Shown: positions 12,439-23,799, numbered from the stretch's first letter. The stretch is DNA of 64,000 nt from Eulemur rufifrons (GCF_041146395.1 NC_090989.1:225154843-225218842); one strand, 5' to 3'. Numbers and translations are program-made. Notes: generated by a model not told the origin, from the sequence alone.

Positions 12439-13239
12439 GAGTATGATTTTAGGGGGTTCATAAACAAATTCTTCAAGAGAGCCATTCATTGCAAGAACTA
12501 TGTAACCTTGTAGCTGCCGGCAGTGATTTAGCAGGGACACTGTCCTTTATTGGGTCCCAACAGAGACTGAGTGTCTAATCGTGGGCTAACAAGTGACCAT
12601 GTGGTCAGAAGTGTACATTGTGAACTTGGGATGTCAGCCCCCTTAACACAATGACTCACTGTAAGAAGGAAGTAGTACATCTAGGGTTGGTTTGAGTAAG
12701 TTCAGAGGGCACAAGCAGCTGAATGGACAGATGGCGTGGACACTGTGTCACCTACCACTAAGGCACCAGTGTGATGCTTCTCCCTCAGCTCAAGCCTATA
12801 GTTTCATGGAGGTTTCCCCATGACCAGCTGGTAGAAGAGGAAAACCCTGAGCTTTGTTGACACGCTATATTGGTGCAAGTGAAAGATAGCCATTGGACTA
12901 CCACCCCACCCAGGAGTGGACCTGAAGGACAGTGCTGAGGCGCAGTCCTCATGGAGGGTGGAGCTTCAGGTGGAGAACCTAGCCATCCAATTTGTGTGGG
13001 TGGAGAAGTGATCCAAAGTCAACATATGCACAGACTATAGGCGTGAGAGGTTGGCTTAGCTGGTGCTTGGTACATGGGAAGAGCTTGGTTGGAAGACTGA
13101 GGACAAGGTTGTCTGGGGTAGAGGCATGTAGATGAGGCTGTAGGAGCAGGCACAAAGTATGAGGAACTTTTTGTTGTATAGCGATGCCCATCAGAGAACA
13201 TCTACTACAGAAGTGTAACTAAGTAACACAGTAGATAGG

Positions 13240-14080
13240 ATGTCAACCAGTTCTTCCCTTGGGCAACTTACTGGCAAGTTGATTACATTGGAACCTTTCT
13301 ACCTGGAAAAATCAACAATTAACTTTACACACAATTAACATGTGTTCTAGGTATGGGTTCTCTTTTCCTGCTCACAGGGCCTTTGTCAGCATGGCTATCT
13401 GAGGGCTCACAGAGTATTTGAAAATCTGACACAGGTCCTGCAAAACATCACCATGAAGCAAGGGGGCCACTCTATGGCAAAGGAGCCCTATGGTGAGCAC
13501 AGGACCATGGATCTACCAGTCCTCCCCATGCCGTACCATCTAGAAATTGCTGGCTTCTTATGATGGGGACATGGCCTCTTCGCGTCAACAGCTGAGGCTC
13601 CAGCTTGCAGAGGATATCCTTTGGGACTGGAGCACTGTCCTGCAGGATGCCATATACATCTTGACTTGTGGCCATTGGGTAGAAAATATGGGTCTTGGAA
13701 CCAGGGCATGAAAGTAGGAGAGGGCCTGCTCCCTGTCACTCCCAGTGCCCCACTAGGGGAATTTACGCTTTCCATCTACAGTTTTAGGTTCTGTGGATAT
13801 ATAGGTCCTGCTTCCCAGAAGGGGATACTTCTACAAAGGTTCAGGTGGGAATAATACAAAATTTAAAGCTATGGCTGTGACGGGTCACTTTGGACTCTTT
13901 GTACCAGAAGGAGAGCAAGCAAACTCAGGAGTCAGTCTGTCCACAGGGCTGACTGACCCCGATCATCAGGGGAAGTAGGGTTGCTGCCATGTCATGGGGG
14001 CAGAGAGGACAATGTTTTGCAGTCAGATGACCCACCAGGGCATCCTTTCCATGTCAATTCGAACTATAAGTGGACCATAT
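13240..14080 (+). pseudogene. ERVL pol remnant: integrase and dUTPase-like part
   Basis: In the family, pol encodes protease, RT, RNase H and integrase, followed in ERVL by a dUTPase domain. Here the integrase core begins near 13272 (WQVDYIG, whose Asp is expected to be the first catalytic acidic residue). Frames then shift repeatedly: open pieces lie at 13621-13854 and from 13981 on the plus strand, with 'gaccccgatcatcagggg' marking the dUTPase-like segment. Stops throughout show it is dead. Confidence 0.75.
14075..14080. repeat. Target-site duplication, left copy (ccatat)
   Basis: Six bases directly left of the inserted LTR, repeated exactly at 15038-15043. One more base (a) also matches but overlaps the LTR's terminal CA. 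Confidence 0.85.
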
Positions 14081-14220
14081 TGCGGGGAGTTAGCTATGCT
14101 CCCTGCAAAGAGGTTTATTCTCTTTCTTCCAGTCAAGTCTCTAAGTTGACTACGCCTGTTTGCAGGGAGTTAGCTACGCTCCCCACAAAGAGGTTTTTTC
14201 TTCCGATTAGGTCTCTTAGA
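14081..14220 (-). repeat. 80-bp tandem duplication at the LTR end
   Basis: The block starting at 14081 (tgcggggagttagctatgct) recurs 80 bp later at 14161 (tgcagggagttagctacgct), and similarity continues through the 'caaagaggtttattc' or 'caaagaggttttttc' segment. The copy at 14081 keeps AATAAA; in the inner copy the same place has lost it. Confidence 0.8.
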
Positions 14221-14405
14221 CAAGGGTCATCTCAAAGGATGAAAAATAGTAGGAAACAGAAATAAAAGTATAATAATGATAATAGTAATACACAGAGCCA
14301 AAGATATAAAGTAAAGGTTTATGAAAATAGATAAAAGGAGGGTATCCGGATGGATATATTTCTTCCTGCATAAAATATATTCAAGACTAAAACTCCACAC
14401 AGGTA

Positions 14406-14412
14406 TTTTATA
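14406..14412 (-). promoter_or_regulatory. LTR TATA box
   Basis: On the minus strand this reads TATAAAA, about 290 bp upstream of the AATAAA at 14114-14119 in LTR orientation, the order needed for U3-R of a retroviral LTR. Confidence 0.55.
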
Positions 14413-15037
14413 GGGTAGATACAGGCTCCCATTGCCAAGGGCAATGGGATTTACATACTAACAGGCAGTTTGCTTTAGGGTCAAAGTCTCCTAAAAGGCT
14501 ACTACAGATCCTTTAACTAACTCTAACTAGGGGAACAATGAGTTATAAAATCTTCTTGGGGCAAACTTCTAAGTTTTATGATAAGGCTATTACTTTAGCA
14601 AAAATCAGAGACATCTTGGCTCCAGTGATTGTGTTCTTGGAGACAGAGATGATCTCAGAAGTCAACATGGGCTGTGCATTGTGTTAATTACTTTAACCGC
14701 ATGGTTCCGTCTGGGCCCAACTTGGGCATTAGCATATCTATAACATCAGCTCTCATCTCCGGGGGTCCTCGCCTGTCAGCTCCGGCAACCTTTTGGTTCT
14801 AAGGGAGAGGCCTGCGTTGTCTTTCAAAACAGGTGAGAACCATAGGCCCAGTTTACAGCTGTCTCTTTGAAGTGCAGCTATTACTGACCAACGAGACACC
14901 CTCCTGAGATGAGGCAGCTTTTGAACTAACACACTTATTTTTTCTTTAAGGCAAAGCCTTATTTGACTTCTGAAATCAAATCTTGTCTCCAGAAATACAG
15001 GAGGCATTTCTATAACTCAGTATTCTTAGGCTCAACA

Positions 15038-15043
15038 CCATAT
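15038..15043. repeat. Target-site duplication, right copy (ccatat)
   Basis: Exact repeat of 14075-14080. ERVL-like sequence continues from 15044. Confidence 0.85.
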
Positions 15044-15344
15044 GGCAACACTGACCTGTTAAAGGCATGGAAGCATGAGTTCAGATCCTTCAGGGATGAG
15101 GTCTGAACACTCCACCAGTGGCCCAGGTGATGTCACCTAGACCAGCAGAAATGCTAGCTGAGGGCAAAGGACTCCAGAGTGGGTGGCTGATGAGGGTGAT
15201 GAGTTAATAACTATCTGTTCCAGCTCAGGACCAACTGAGAAGCTGAGACTACTTCCTTAAATGAATCTTCCTTTTATAGGTTTCCCTAGAAATGTTGACC
15301 TGTCAGAACACCAGAGAAGCTGTGCCTGGAGGGACTGAACTCAG
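15044..15344 (+). mobile_element. ERVL internal region, second segment
   Basis: Continues the dUTPase-pol tail interrupted at 14080. Landmarks are 'ttcagatccttcagggatgagg', 'cacctagaccagcagaaatgctagctgagggcaaagg' and then untranslated sequence leading into the 3' LTR. The join across the inserted LTR is the main evidence for the nested insertion. Confidence 0.8.
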
Positions 15345-15799
15345 TGTGGGAAACATAGGGCTTTGGGCAGTGCAGAGGCAGACTACACGAGCTGCTGTTG
15401 GTGCCCTGCCTAGACCCGCTTTATGGGGCCAGGACCCCCTCTCTCCAGCTGCTCCAAGTGTTGGCTGCTAAGGGCTCACAGCTCCACGTATCTCTGGAGA
15501 AATCCCTCATCAGATGGGAGGCCATGCATTCCCCCTCTCTTGCAGGGGCAACCTGCAATCAATGACAGCATGATACAGTAGTGGTGGTTGTAATTTACTC
15601 GAAGATTATAATTCTAAGTTGTAATTCATGCTCCAGAGCTGCCTATGGGATTAGGCTGAAGCTTGACTTCAGCTGAAACCTCACCCTGGCGTAGCCATCC
15701 TCTCCTGATCTATCCTGCTCCTCTCCTGTTCAGGTTTCTCCTGAGCTTCCACAGGAGCCCCTCTTTCAGTTCTCTTTCTGGGGAACCCAACCTAAGACA
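15345..15799 (+). mobile_element. ERVL-type 3' LTR
   Basis: A unit starting tgtgggaaac and ending ctaagaca directly after the ERVL internal tail. Its right half ('ctgcctatgggattaggctgaagc', 'ctctttctggggaacccaacctaagaca') is the R-U5 type sequence seen in old ERVL LTRs. About 455 bp, usual for that class. The left boundary is inferred from TG and from the end of the internal sequence. Confidence 0.65.
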
Positions 15800-16320
15800 G
15801 TTGGCCACCAGTAGAGATTTCTGTGTGGCAGGCAGCCCTTTCCTATGAGCTCAGCCCATGCTGTGAGGGCTCCCGAGACACCCCGAGGCAAGAGGGTGTG
15901 GCTCTGTCTGCAGAACACACAGTCAGGCTCCAAGCCAGGTGACTCCCTCTTAACGCAGACCCCGGGATATAGTCCTGGCCTCACTAAGTACTTACCTTTT
16001 TAAAATTCAAGTCCAGCAGGGTGGGAAAACAGAACCTCACTTCCCTCACCTGGCATCTTCCGCTCCCGGTGGACTGCTGCTCTTCAGGCACCTGGGGCTA
16101 CTCTGTCAGCTTGAGAACAGGAGGGCAGTGGGTAGATGACACCTGGGGAATAAATTTACACACTGAGATAATGGTTTCCATGTTGGCTCTTCATAATTAA
16201 CTGAACAGACTGGAGTTAAGTTTCATGTGTGAAAAACTTGTGAGGAACTCTTGACAAGAGATGAAGGTTGAGGAGGGGAGTTAAGGTTTTTAAAAACCTT
16301 TATGCTTCTTGGACTTTGTT
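15800..16320. other. Unique spacer
   Basis: Nothing recognised between the ERVL LTR and the pyrimidine-rich repeat. Confidence 0.45.
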
Positions 16321-16340
16321 CTTTCTCCCTCCCTCCCTCC

Positions 16341-16377
<37 letters not shown>

Positions 16378-16398
16378 CCCCCCTCCCTCCCTCCCTTA
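16321..16398 (+). repeat. Pyrimidine-rich simple repeat (TCCC)n-(TC)n-(C)n
   Basis: About 78 bases of uninterrupted or nearly uninterrupted pyrimidines: CCCT units, then a long CT run, a poly-C run and CCCT units again. Long open frames through it encode only Leu/Ser/Pro-rich low-complexity peptides and are artefacts. Confidence 0.95.
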
Positions 16399-17855
16399 TC
16401 CTCTTCCCTCTTGTTCTTCTCTCTCCTCATAAAACCCTCCTTAGTCCTGTTTGGATTTTCGAGTGTCTATACAAACTTCACTTCCCAGCATGTGTGTGAA
16501 AAGAAAAATAGTCACATCAACAGATTATATTGGTGCTTCCTTAATTTGAAAATTACATCTGCAGTTGTGTCTCTGATTTTGAAGGCAAAAAAATTGAAGA
16601 CTTTTCTGTGTCTCCAGCAAAAGAAATTGGAAAATAAATGGGACGGCAGGTGGTTGGAGCTGAGATGTTGCAGCACAGTGAATGGTGGATGCCGCGTCAC
16701 TACCTGGGGAGGTAGCTCTCAGCCTCCTCATCGCATCTCAGCAGCTTATCTAGGGTGGGAGGGGGCTTGCTGTAAAACATTCCTTATTTGTGAAAATGGA
16801 CCTTGAACTTCCCGGTTCCCCAGAGCCTGCCATATTTGCAGAGAGAACAAAGGGCTTTATTCCACTGCCTGGGGCAGATTTTGGTATTTTGAAACTTCAC
16901 AGCTCATATTGCTGGCTGAGAGCTTGCCGCTCTCTTATGTGATTTATATGAAATGATGCCCCAGTAAAAATTTGAGTCAGAACGGCTAGCTTCTGCCATG
17001 AGGAGATTCTGCCTTTGTGAGTCTACCCCTGGTTAGCCAAAAGGACTACAAGAATTAAGTTTTTCTTTTTTTTTTTCTTGACAGAACAATGTTGGTATTG
17101 TTAATGATCAATTGTATTTTCTTATTCAGTTGTTCACCCAGCACCGCAAGCTTTAAAAAAATTAAGAACCACCTTTGCAGATGGAAGTGAGGCCTCTGAG
17201 ACCCTCAGTTCTCTGTTAAGGTCTTTCAGAAATTGGTCCTCTGTACCTAAGTGAGTTAAGTAACAATCTTCTAATTCCATAAATTCTCCATGCTTGCTGG
17301 TTTTTTTTTTTTTTTTTTTTTTTGCCCAGAGTGGGCTTTTGTGAGTAATATATTATGATGTGGGGTTCTGTAACCTTTGCTCATGTTTCAGACATATTTA
17401 CTCTGACAGGGGAAGTCTCATTCTGTGGCATTATTTTGGGACTTAAGTACAGACTGCAAACTCTTCCTACAGGCTGTCCTTGGGTGGTTTGGGGTAGAAA
17501 ATGCACACGTTTCGTACACTTCATCATCTGAAGTGCCCCTGTCCCTGTTAAACACTGGTATATTGGATGCTCTATACATAAGTGGGTATCTATCTATAGA
17601 ATTCCTACTTACTGATAAAAATGGAATTATCTATGATAATTAACATATTACTTCAGAGATCCAAGTTCTTGAAAATAATGCAGGTTTTTTTAATCCTGCA
17701 TCCTCCCTATAACTTTTTTTTTTAAACAAATCCTTTTATGAGAGAAATTCTAAACCTCATTCTCCAATCTTGACAAATTTGGGAAAATCATTACCCAGCA
17801 GCAGACCAAACCGAAGACTTTTCTCCAGCCTATCATTGTGAAACCAGATGAATCA
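16399..17855. other. Unique sequence with a 23-T run
   Basis: No gene or interspersed repeat is recognised. A run of 23 T lies at 17301-17323, without a recognisable SINE or LINE body next to it. The 165-codon frame ending near 16806 starts inside the pyrimidine repeat and has no domain I recognise. Confidence 0.45.
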
Positions 17856-17859
17856 CTTC

Positions 17860-18130
17860 TGATGTGGCCCCATCTCCCAATACAGCCCTCTTCCATGCTC
17901 TCCCCTTATAGACATTGCACCCGTCATTCTCACAGCCGCCACCTCCATTAGGTACTACAGCCGTGCCCATGCCTCACTGCTCCCACCACCATTCTCCCTG
18001 CTTAACTTGCTGGTCCTTCATCCTGCTCTCTCTGCCTCTCCCTCAAAGTCTCAGCTGACGGCTCCAGCTCACCTACTTCATGCTTCTTCTGGACTCCTGT
18101 TACACTCATTGTCAAGTCTACGTAGTTTAG
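17860..18130 (+). repeat. Probable L2 LINE relic
   Basis: The composition and segments such as 'ttcatcctgctctctctgcctctccctcaaagtctcagctg' and 'cttctggactcctgttacactcattgtc' resemble the L2 3' region, where a 'ccttcaggtctcagct' block is followed by the tail. It is diverged, so the assignment is moderate. Confidence 0.5.
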
Positions 18131-18189
18131 TGTTTGTGTGTTCTCTAATAATTTTATGTCAACTTTAGTTTTTCAAACCTGTGTATCTT

Positions 18190-18415
18190 GCAGTAGTTAC
18201 AATTTATTAAGCACCCATTATGTGTTAAGCTTGTTAATTATGCGCATCACCTCTAAGTGTTACAATAACCTTGCCAAGTATTATTATCCCTTTTTAAAGC
18301 TGAAGTGGTAGAAGCTCAGAGTGGTTAACAGCTTGCCCAAGTGGTGAAGCCCAAATCAAAACCCAGAACTGTCTGATTCCAATCTTCATGTTCTTAACAC
18401 TCATCTCAGTCTTAC
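18190..18415 (-). repeat. MIR SINE relic, antisense
   Basis: Reverse-complement MIR: 'ttaagcacccattatgtg', 'attattatccctttttaaagctgaag', 'cagagtggttaacagcttgcccaagtggtgaagccc' and 'aaaacccagaactgtctgattcc' in the canonical order. Confidence 0.85.
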
Positions 18416-18443
18416 CTCTCAAGGGCTAGCACTGTATTGGGGG

Positions 18444-18473
<30 letters not shown>
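18444..18473 (+). repeat. (TG)n microsatellite
   Basis: About 13 uninterrupted TG units followed by TATATA. Confidence 0.95.
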
Positions 18474-18475
<2 letters not shown>

Positions 18476-18599
18476 TTAGTTTCACATTATTTAGCATACA
18501 GTTGGGTGGAAAGTAGGTGACTATATAAATTCTGGAATGGCTCTGTAAGGCACTATTTAGTATTTTGTGGTTTCTGGTAATGTTTCAACATAGATGTTT

Positions 18600-18730
18600 A
18601 AAAACTCATTTTCTATTTATTTTAACATTTATTGAACATCTTCTCCATGCCACACCCTACACCTGGTGCTATGAATTCAGGGATGAATAAGGTGGAGTCC
18701 TTATCTTCCAGGTGCTTATAGACCCACCAT
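18600..18730 (-). repeat. L2 LINE 3' end, antisense
   Basis: 'tttattgaacatcttctccatgccacaccctacacctggtgctatgaattcagggatgaataaggtggagtcctta' matches the antisense L2 tail, in which 'tgtgccaggcactgtgctaggtgctggggata' is the standard form. Confidence 0.7.
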
Positions 18731-20861
18731 ATAATCTAACTTAACTGGCCCATCACCTGGAAGGATTACTTGGGGGCCTTATTTTCAGTACTGGTATTGA
18801 TTTGTGCAAATGCACCCATTTTCTCCCAACTTCATGACAAACATGAATTTTTGTGATGCCTTGCTAGATTCAACCTGTAACAATTATAGAGAATTAGAAA
18901 ATCCACATGGATAGAAGAACCCGTAAGAACTTTAACCAACTAAGCAGTCACACATAATCGATCTTTTGCATTTTGGAGATATTTCTTTGTAATGGTGTAT
19001 GTGATATGAGTTTGGTTGAGTTTTCCAGGGAGTCAATTCTAATTATATTTAAACAAAATACAATGTCTGGACATGGAAGCACTAACTACTTTGCAAGGCT
19101 AGTATTTTAAGGAATTCTTAGTTCAATGAAATCTTATATTGACATTTCAAAATTCTTTAACTTTTCAAACTCCTAGGAAATTTTTTGAATGATGTTTAGA
19201 AAGGCCTTATTGCTATGCCTCCCCAGAGAATAAAGTGCAGAAGATTTGTGACATATATAATTTTTTTTCTTTAAAACTCAAGGCCTTTAAATTTCCAGGT
19301 ATATTCCTAGATATATTCTGTGTGGTTTAAGTTTTGTGACATCTAACTGGAGAAATGGAAAGTTACACTCCAACACAAAACACTGGAAAGTTTATGGTGT
19401 ATGAAATGAATTTTCTACACAATATTCTCAGTGAAGATGAGATGGGCATTGTGTTAAGGAAATTCCCAAATTCAATATATCTAAGCCATACCAATTAAGG
19501 GCTATATATTTAATGTATGAAAAATTACTATAAAATGATTAACTTTCCTTTAAACATTGAAACCATTACTTCATTTTTTAAAAAATGGACCCAACACCAG
19601 CTTTTTAGGTGACTATATGTATTTTGGATATAGCATGGTACCCCTGTGAGTTCTTCATGATATGTAAATGTAAAAAGAATATACAAACCATGGACTAAAT
19701 TAAGAGACACATTAAGTAGAAATATTTTATTTTCTGTCACTGGCGTATCATCACACACAAAATTTTATGTTGTGGTTCTGTTCACTCTTTTTAGCTTTTG
19801 ACTCGCAGCCAACAAGATTTTCCTCCCAAATTTGTCCTTTTTTATTGAGTTGAAAGATTTGTCCCTCTCACTTTGCCTGGTCTGGGTCCTCCTAAAGAAA
19901 TTTGCAGTCATGCCATGAAAAATGCCTGTAGCACAGACATATGCAAAGTATTACCACTTTGCTTTAATCACCAGAGCAGAGTCACTCCATGAATAATTTG
20001 AGCCACAAGCATCCTGTTGAAAACCAAGACCTCTGGGTTGTGAGTCATTTGTTCTTTCTGTGGCAGGTGTTGGGGTCAAAGCACTTTGGTTCTTTACTAT
20101 GGTTTGTAGAAAGGACAGTTAGCCATACGAGTCCCAAAGCTACTGCAGGCAGTGCACTTTCATTAGACGAATACTCCTTTGAGATGGTTGCATCCTGGAT
20201 GAGTTTGCTTTTCTCCCTGCAGACCTGAGTTTTAGGTTCTCACTGTGGTATTTCATATGGAAGCAACTGTTGATGGATTTTAGTCCTTCAGAGCTGGACC
20301 TTTTATCTGAGTTACAAAACCGCCAACCAATTTCACAAGCCTGTAAACCTGTCAAGGTCTGTTTTATGGAGAGCCAGGTATGGGCAATGGTGGGAAAAGC
20401 CTGTTCTGCTGCCACCTAGATCCCACATTCAATTTGGTTGAATCTTGATGACATTAACATTTAACAATGGTCAGGCTGAAAGTAAGTGGGGAAAAAGACT
20501 TTAGTACAATATCATTTGGGAGAAGGGTAGTGTGAATATGTGAAATTTTGATTAAAAATAGTATAACTGTGGCTGAAAAATAGAATTCATTCATTCCTTT
20601 GTTCATTTGCTCATTCATTCAAACCATACCAATTAGTGGCAATCAAGAAGCTTATCAGATAAGATATAATGGTAATTTATAAATGATATATTGATTTTAT
20701 ATAGGGAGATGCCTCAAAAATTCCTGAGGGTGATAAAAATTTCTACCAAAAGATATATAATACACACAAATGTAATGGAGAATAATTTCTTAAAATGCAT
20801 TTTTTCCCTATCTTTCTGATTAACAGTCTGAAATAAAAGTAAAAAAGTAATGATTACATTC
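18731..20861. other. Unique AT-rich sequence
   Basis: About 2.1 kb with no gene or repeat that I recognise, apart from a short ATTC-rich stretch near 20586-20620 that may be a decayed L2 tail. Short open frames on both strands show no domain. Confidence 0.45.
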
Positions 20862-20865
20862 AACA

Positions 20866-22132
20866 AATAGTTCTGAGAAAACTGAGTATCCACATGCAAA
20901 AGAATGAAGTTGGACCATTATCTAACACCATATGCAAAAATTGACTTAAATGGAGCGAAGACCTAAATCTATAAAACTCTTGGAAGAAAACATTGGGCAA
21001 AATCTTCATGACATTGGATTTAGAAATTTATTTCTTGGATATGACACCAAAGGCACAGGCAACAATAGAAAAAGTATACAAATTGAACTGCATGAAAATT
21101 GAAAAATTTTGTGCATCAAAAGATAGTATCAGCAGTCAAAAGGCAATGTATGGAATGTGAGAAAATATTTGCAAATAATATATTGAATAAAGGATTCATA
21201 TCCAGAATATATACAGAACTCTTAAAACTCAACAACAAAAAAACAACTAGATTAAAAAATATCTAAAGGACTTAAATAGATATTTCTCCAAAGAAGAAAC
21301 ACAAATGTCCAATAATTGCACATTGAAAAGATGTTCAACATCACTAATCAGTAGGGAAATGCAAATCAAAACTACAATGAGATATTACCTCATACGCTTT
21401 AGGAGTAACTACTATGGCTACTATCAAAAACACCAGAAAACAACAAGTATGGGTAAGGATATGGAGAAATTGGAATCGCTCTGCACTGTTGGTGTGAATG
21501 TAAAACGGTACGGCCACTATGGAAAATAATCTGGTGGGTTTCAAAAAATGAAAAATAGAAATACTGTATGATTCTGCAATTTCATTTTTGTGTATATACC
21601 AAAAAAAATTGAAAGCGGGATCTCAAAGAGATATTTGTATACCTAAATTTATAGTAGCATTATTCACAATAGCTAAAATGTACAAGCAACTCAATTGTCC
21701 ATCCACAAATGAATGGATAAGTAAAATGTGGCATGTACAATACAATGGAATATTATTCAGCCTTAAAAAGCAAGGAAATTCTGACATATGCTACAATGTG
21801 GATGAACCTTGAGAACATTATGCTAAGTGAAATAAGCCAGACACAAAAGGTCAAATACTGTATGATTCTACTTATATGAGACACGTAGTATAGTCAAAAA
21901 CATAGAGATAGAAATTAGAATGGTGGTTGCTAGGGGCTGAGGGATGGGGGAATGGGGAGTTATTGTTTTATAGGTATAGAGTTTCAGTTTACAAGATGAA
22001 AAGAGTTCTGGAGATGATTGGTGGTGATGATTAAACAACAATATTAATGCATTTAATAATGCAGAACTGTACACTTAAAACGGTCAAGATGGTAAATTTT
22101 ATGTTATATGTATTTTACCACAATAAAAAAAA
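20866..22132 (+). mobile_element. LINE-1 (L1MA/L1MB type), 5'-truncated, ORF2 3' end plus 3' UTR
   Basis: About 1.27 kb in sense. Landmarks in order: 'agtatccacatgcaaaagaatgaagttgg', 'ttggaagaaaacattgggcaaa', 'atttctccaaagaagaaac', 'ggaaatgcaaatcaaaactacaatgagatattacc', 'gaatattattcagccttaaaaagcaagg', and a 3' UTR ending 'tattttaccacaataaaaaaaa'. ORF2 is broken by many stops; open stretches of 60-75 codons (21305-21529, 21588-21812) are fragments of it. The family is inferred from the 3' UTR. Confidence 0.9.
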
Positions 22133-22139
22133 TTGTTGA

Positions 22140-22478
22140 CAAAAAGCAGCAATGGTTCTACCCACTAGCAGCCATAGGCAATGTCTATATTCTGTCTCAG
22201 AAGAATTAATAGCTTCTTTGAATTTTTGTGATATGCTAGAGAAAACCTCTAGCAAGTCTTTGGAAGTTTCCAAGGGAAGAGGTTGGAACTTGCTGTGACA
22301 TGGTGACCAAGAAGGGTGGCCAGTTCAGGAGCTGACCTACACCTCCTCCTGTGCCATGTCACAGGAATGGCAGGCCCACTGAGGGGGGTGACATGTGGGG
22401 GATGGAGCACTAAGTGATGTTGCTTTCCGAGGCAGGCAAAGGACCTGGGGCAGAGCTGGGAGGAGAGAGGAGATGCTG
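22140..22478. other. Unique sequence
   Basis: No gene or repeat recognised. It is more GC-rich than its flanks. Confidence 0.4.
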
Positions 22479-22479
22479 C

Positions 22480-22690
22480 AAGCAGATCATCTGCCGCCTT
22501 CAAATGGTCCGTGCTTGCTTAGACAAGGGCCAGCTCAGGGTCACCTCTGAGACACTTATTCAAACAGCAGAGGACCTTCCTATGTAAAACGGGGACACTG
22601 TAATAAGAAACTCATAAATGAGAGAAGGCATGGTAAAATATTTGGTTATAGTGCTTTGTGCATGGTAAATAATAAATGTTAGCCTTTATT
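22480..22690 (+). repeat. MIR SINE relic
   Basis: The right half is clear: 'tatgtaaaacggggacactgtaata', 'catggtaaataataaatgttagc'. The left half is poorly preserved. Confidence 0.65.
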
Positions 22691-22844
22691 TTTGTCATTT
22701 TTCCTTTTATAATCTTGTCAAATTTATACATTGTTTTATGAAGTGTTTACCAACCAAAGGTAAACTTCAACCCAACTTGCCTCCATATTTTCACAAATTC
22801 AGAATTATGGAAATTTCAATTTGGATTATATATGTTGTTCATGT

Positions 22845-23795
22845 TTATATTGTTAATGGTAAGGATGATTATTTTATATTTGTCACTTGAAAGTAATTCA
22901 TACTCACTATAAAATGTTATAAAACTGAGAAAAGTTAAAGGCAAGTAGAATTCAACCATGATCCTTTTACTTGGGGTTAACTACTATTAATTTTCATATA
23001 CTTCCTTCTAGTATTTTTGAATACATATATAGCATATGTATGCACATATAACAAAATTTGATATATATGTATATTACAAAATTGGAATCATTACTATATA
23101 TAATTTGTACCATGTGTTTTTAACATTAATAATTTATCATAAACATTTACCTATGTTATTAAATATTCTTCAAAAATATGACTTTTAATTTCTACCTAAT
23201 ATTCGATTACAGAACCATACCATAATTTACTGAATCTTTTCCTGATGTGGGATCATAACTGGGTGATAAATATTTTTGTACATAAATCTTTTACTACATC
23301 TCTCATTTACTTAGGATAGATTTCTAGAAGAGGTATTATTGACTCAAAAGTATGAACATTTTTATGACTCATAATGCATATTGCCAAATAGCTTTCCAAG
23401 TTAAATTTCCAATAGCAATATATGAGAATACTTGCTTTTCTCACCCGACTAGCATCAAATATTACCTTTAAAATGTATTTCAATTCAATAGAAATTTTAA
23501 TTTTCATTTTTAAAAATTACTAGTTGAACATGTTTTCCATTTTTCACGTTTAGTGTCCACTTAATTTTTTTCTTTCATGAGTTTTCTGCTTATGTTCTTT
23601 CTCTCTTTTCTATTGATATATTAGTGTTTCTCCTGTTGATTTTTGTAAGAATTTTGAAATTTAGTATAGACATTAATCCTTTATCATATTTTTAGTTAAC
23701 AATCTTTTCTAATGAATCACTTGATGTTTAATTTTATTTGGATTCTCTTAAAAAACATATAGAAGTTTAAAAATTTTAATGTATTAAAATATGCC
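22845..23795 (-). mobile_element. Old L1M (L1ME-like) relic, antisense
   Basis: The plus strand shows the reverse complement of an old LINE-1 3' UTR ('ggggttaactactattaattttcatatacttccttctag') followed by ORF2 3' sequence ('gatagatttctagaagaggtattattgactcaaaagtatg', 'catattgccaaatagctttccaa', 'gtagacattaatcctttatc' type blocks). It is very diverged and AT-rich, with no usable reading frame. Confidence 0.75.
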
Positions 23796-23799
23796 AATA

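Larger units (their letters stand above)
12440..14080 (+). mobile_element. ERVL internal region (3' part of pol), first segment
   Basis: Relic of a class III endogenous retrovirus (ERVL). The 5' part looks like the reverse transcriptase-RNase H end of pol. The integrase start is visible at 13272-13292, which translates to WQVDYIG. After that come integrase-like and then dUTPase-like segments up to 14080. Multiple stops and frameshifts make it non-functional. No 5' LTR or gag is seen upstream, so only the 3' half of a provirus is present. The element resumes at 15044 after an inserted LTR. Confidence 0.85.
14081..15037 (-). mobile_element. Solo LTR, class-II-like (ERVK-type) endogenous retrovirus
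   Basis: A 957-bp unit that begins TG and ends CA, flanked by the 6-bp duplication ccatat, and which splits an ERVL relic that resumes in register on the far side. Read on the minus strand it has a TATA box (TATAAAA, at 14406-14412) and an AATAAA signal (14114-14119) close to its 3' end, as expected of an LTR in that orientation. Six-bp duplications are typical of class II (beta-like) retroviruses; ERV1 usually leaves 4-5 and ERVL 5. No internal region is present, so the provirus was lost by LTR-LTR recombination. The exact family is not known to me. Confidence 0.85.

Noticed and set aside
16302..16806. Open frames of 65 and 165 codons starting in the CT-rich tract
   Set aside because: The first part is Ser/Leu/Pro low complexity from the simple repeat and the rest has no domain or homologue that I recognise.
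21305..21812. Two plus-strand frames of 74 codons
   Set aside because: They are surviving pieces of LINE-1 ORF2, not host genes.
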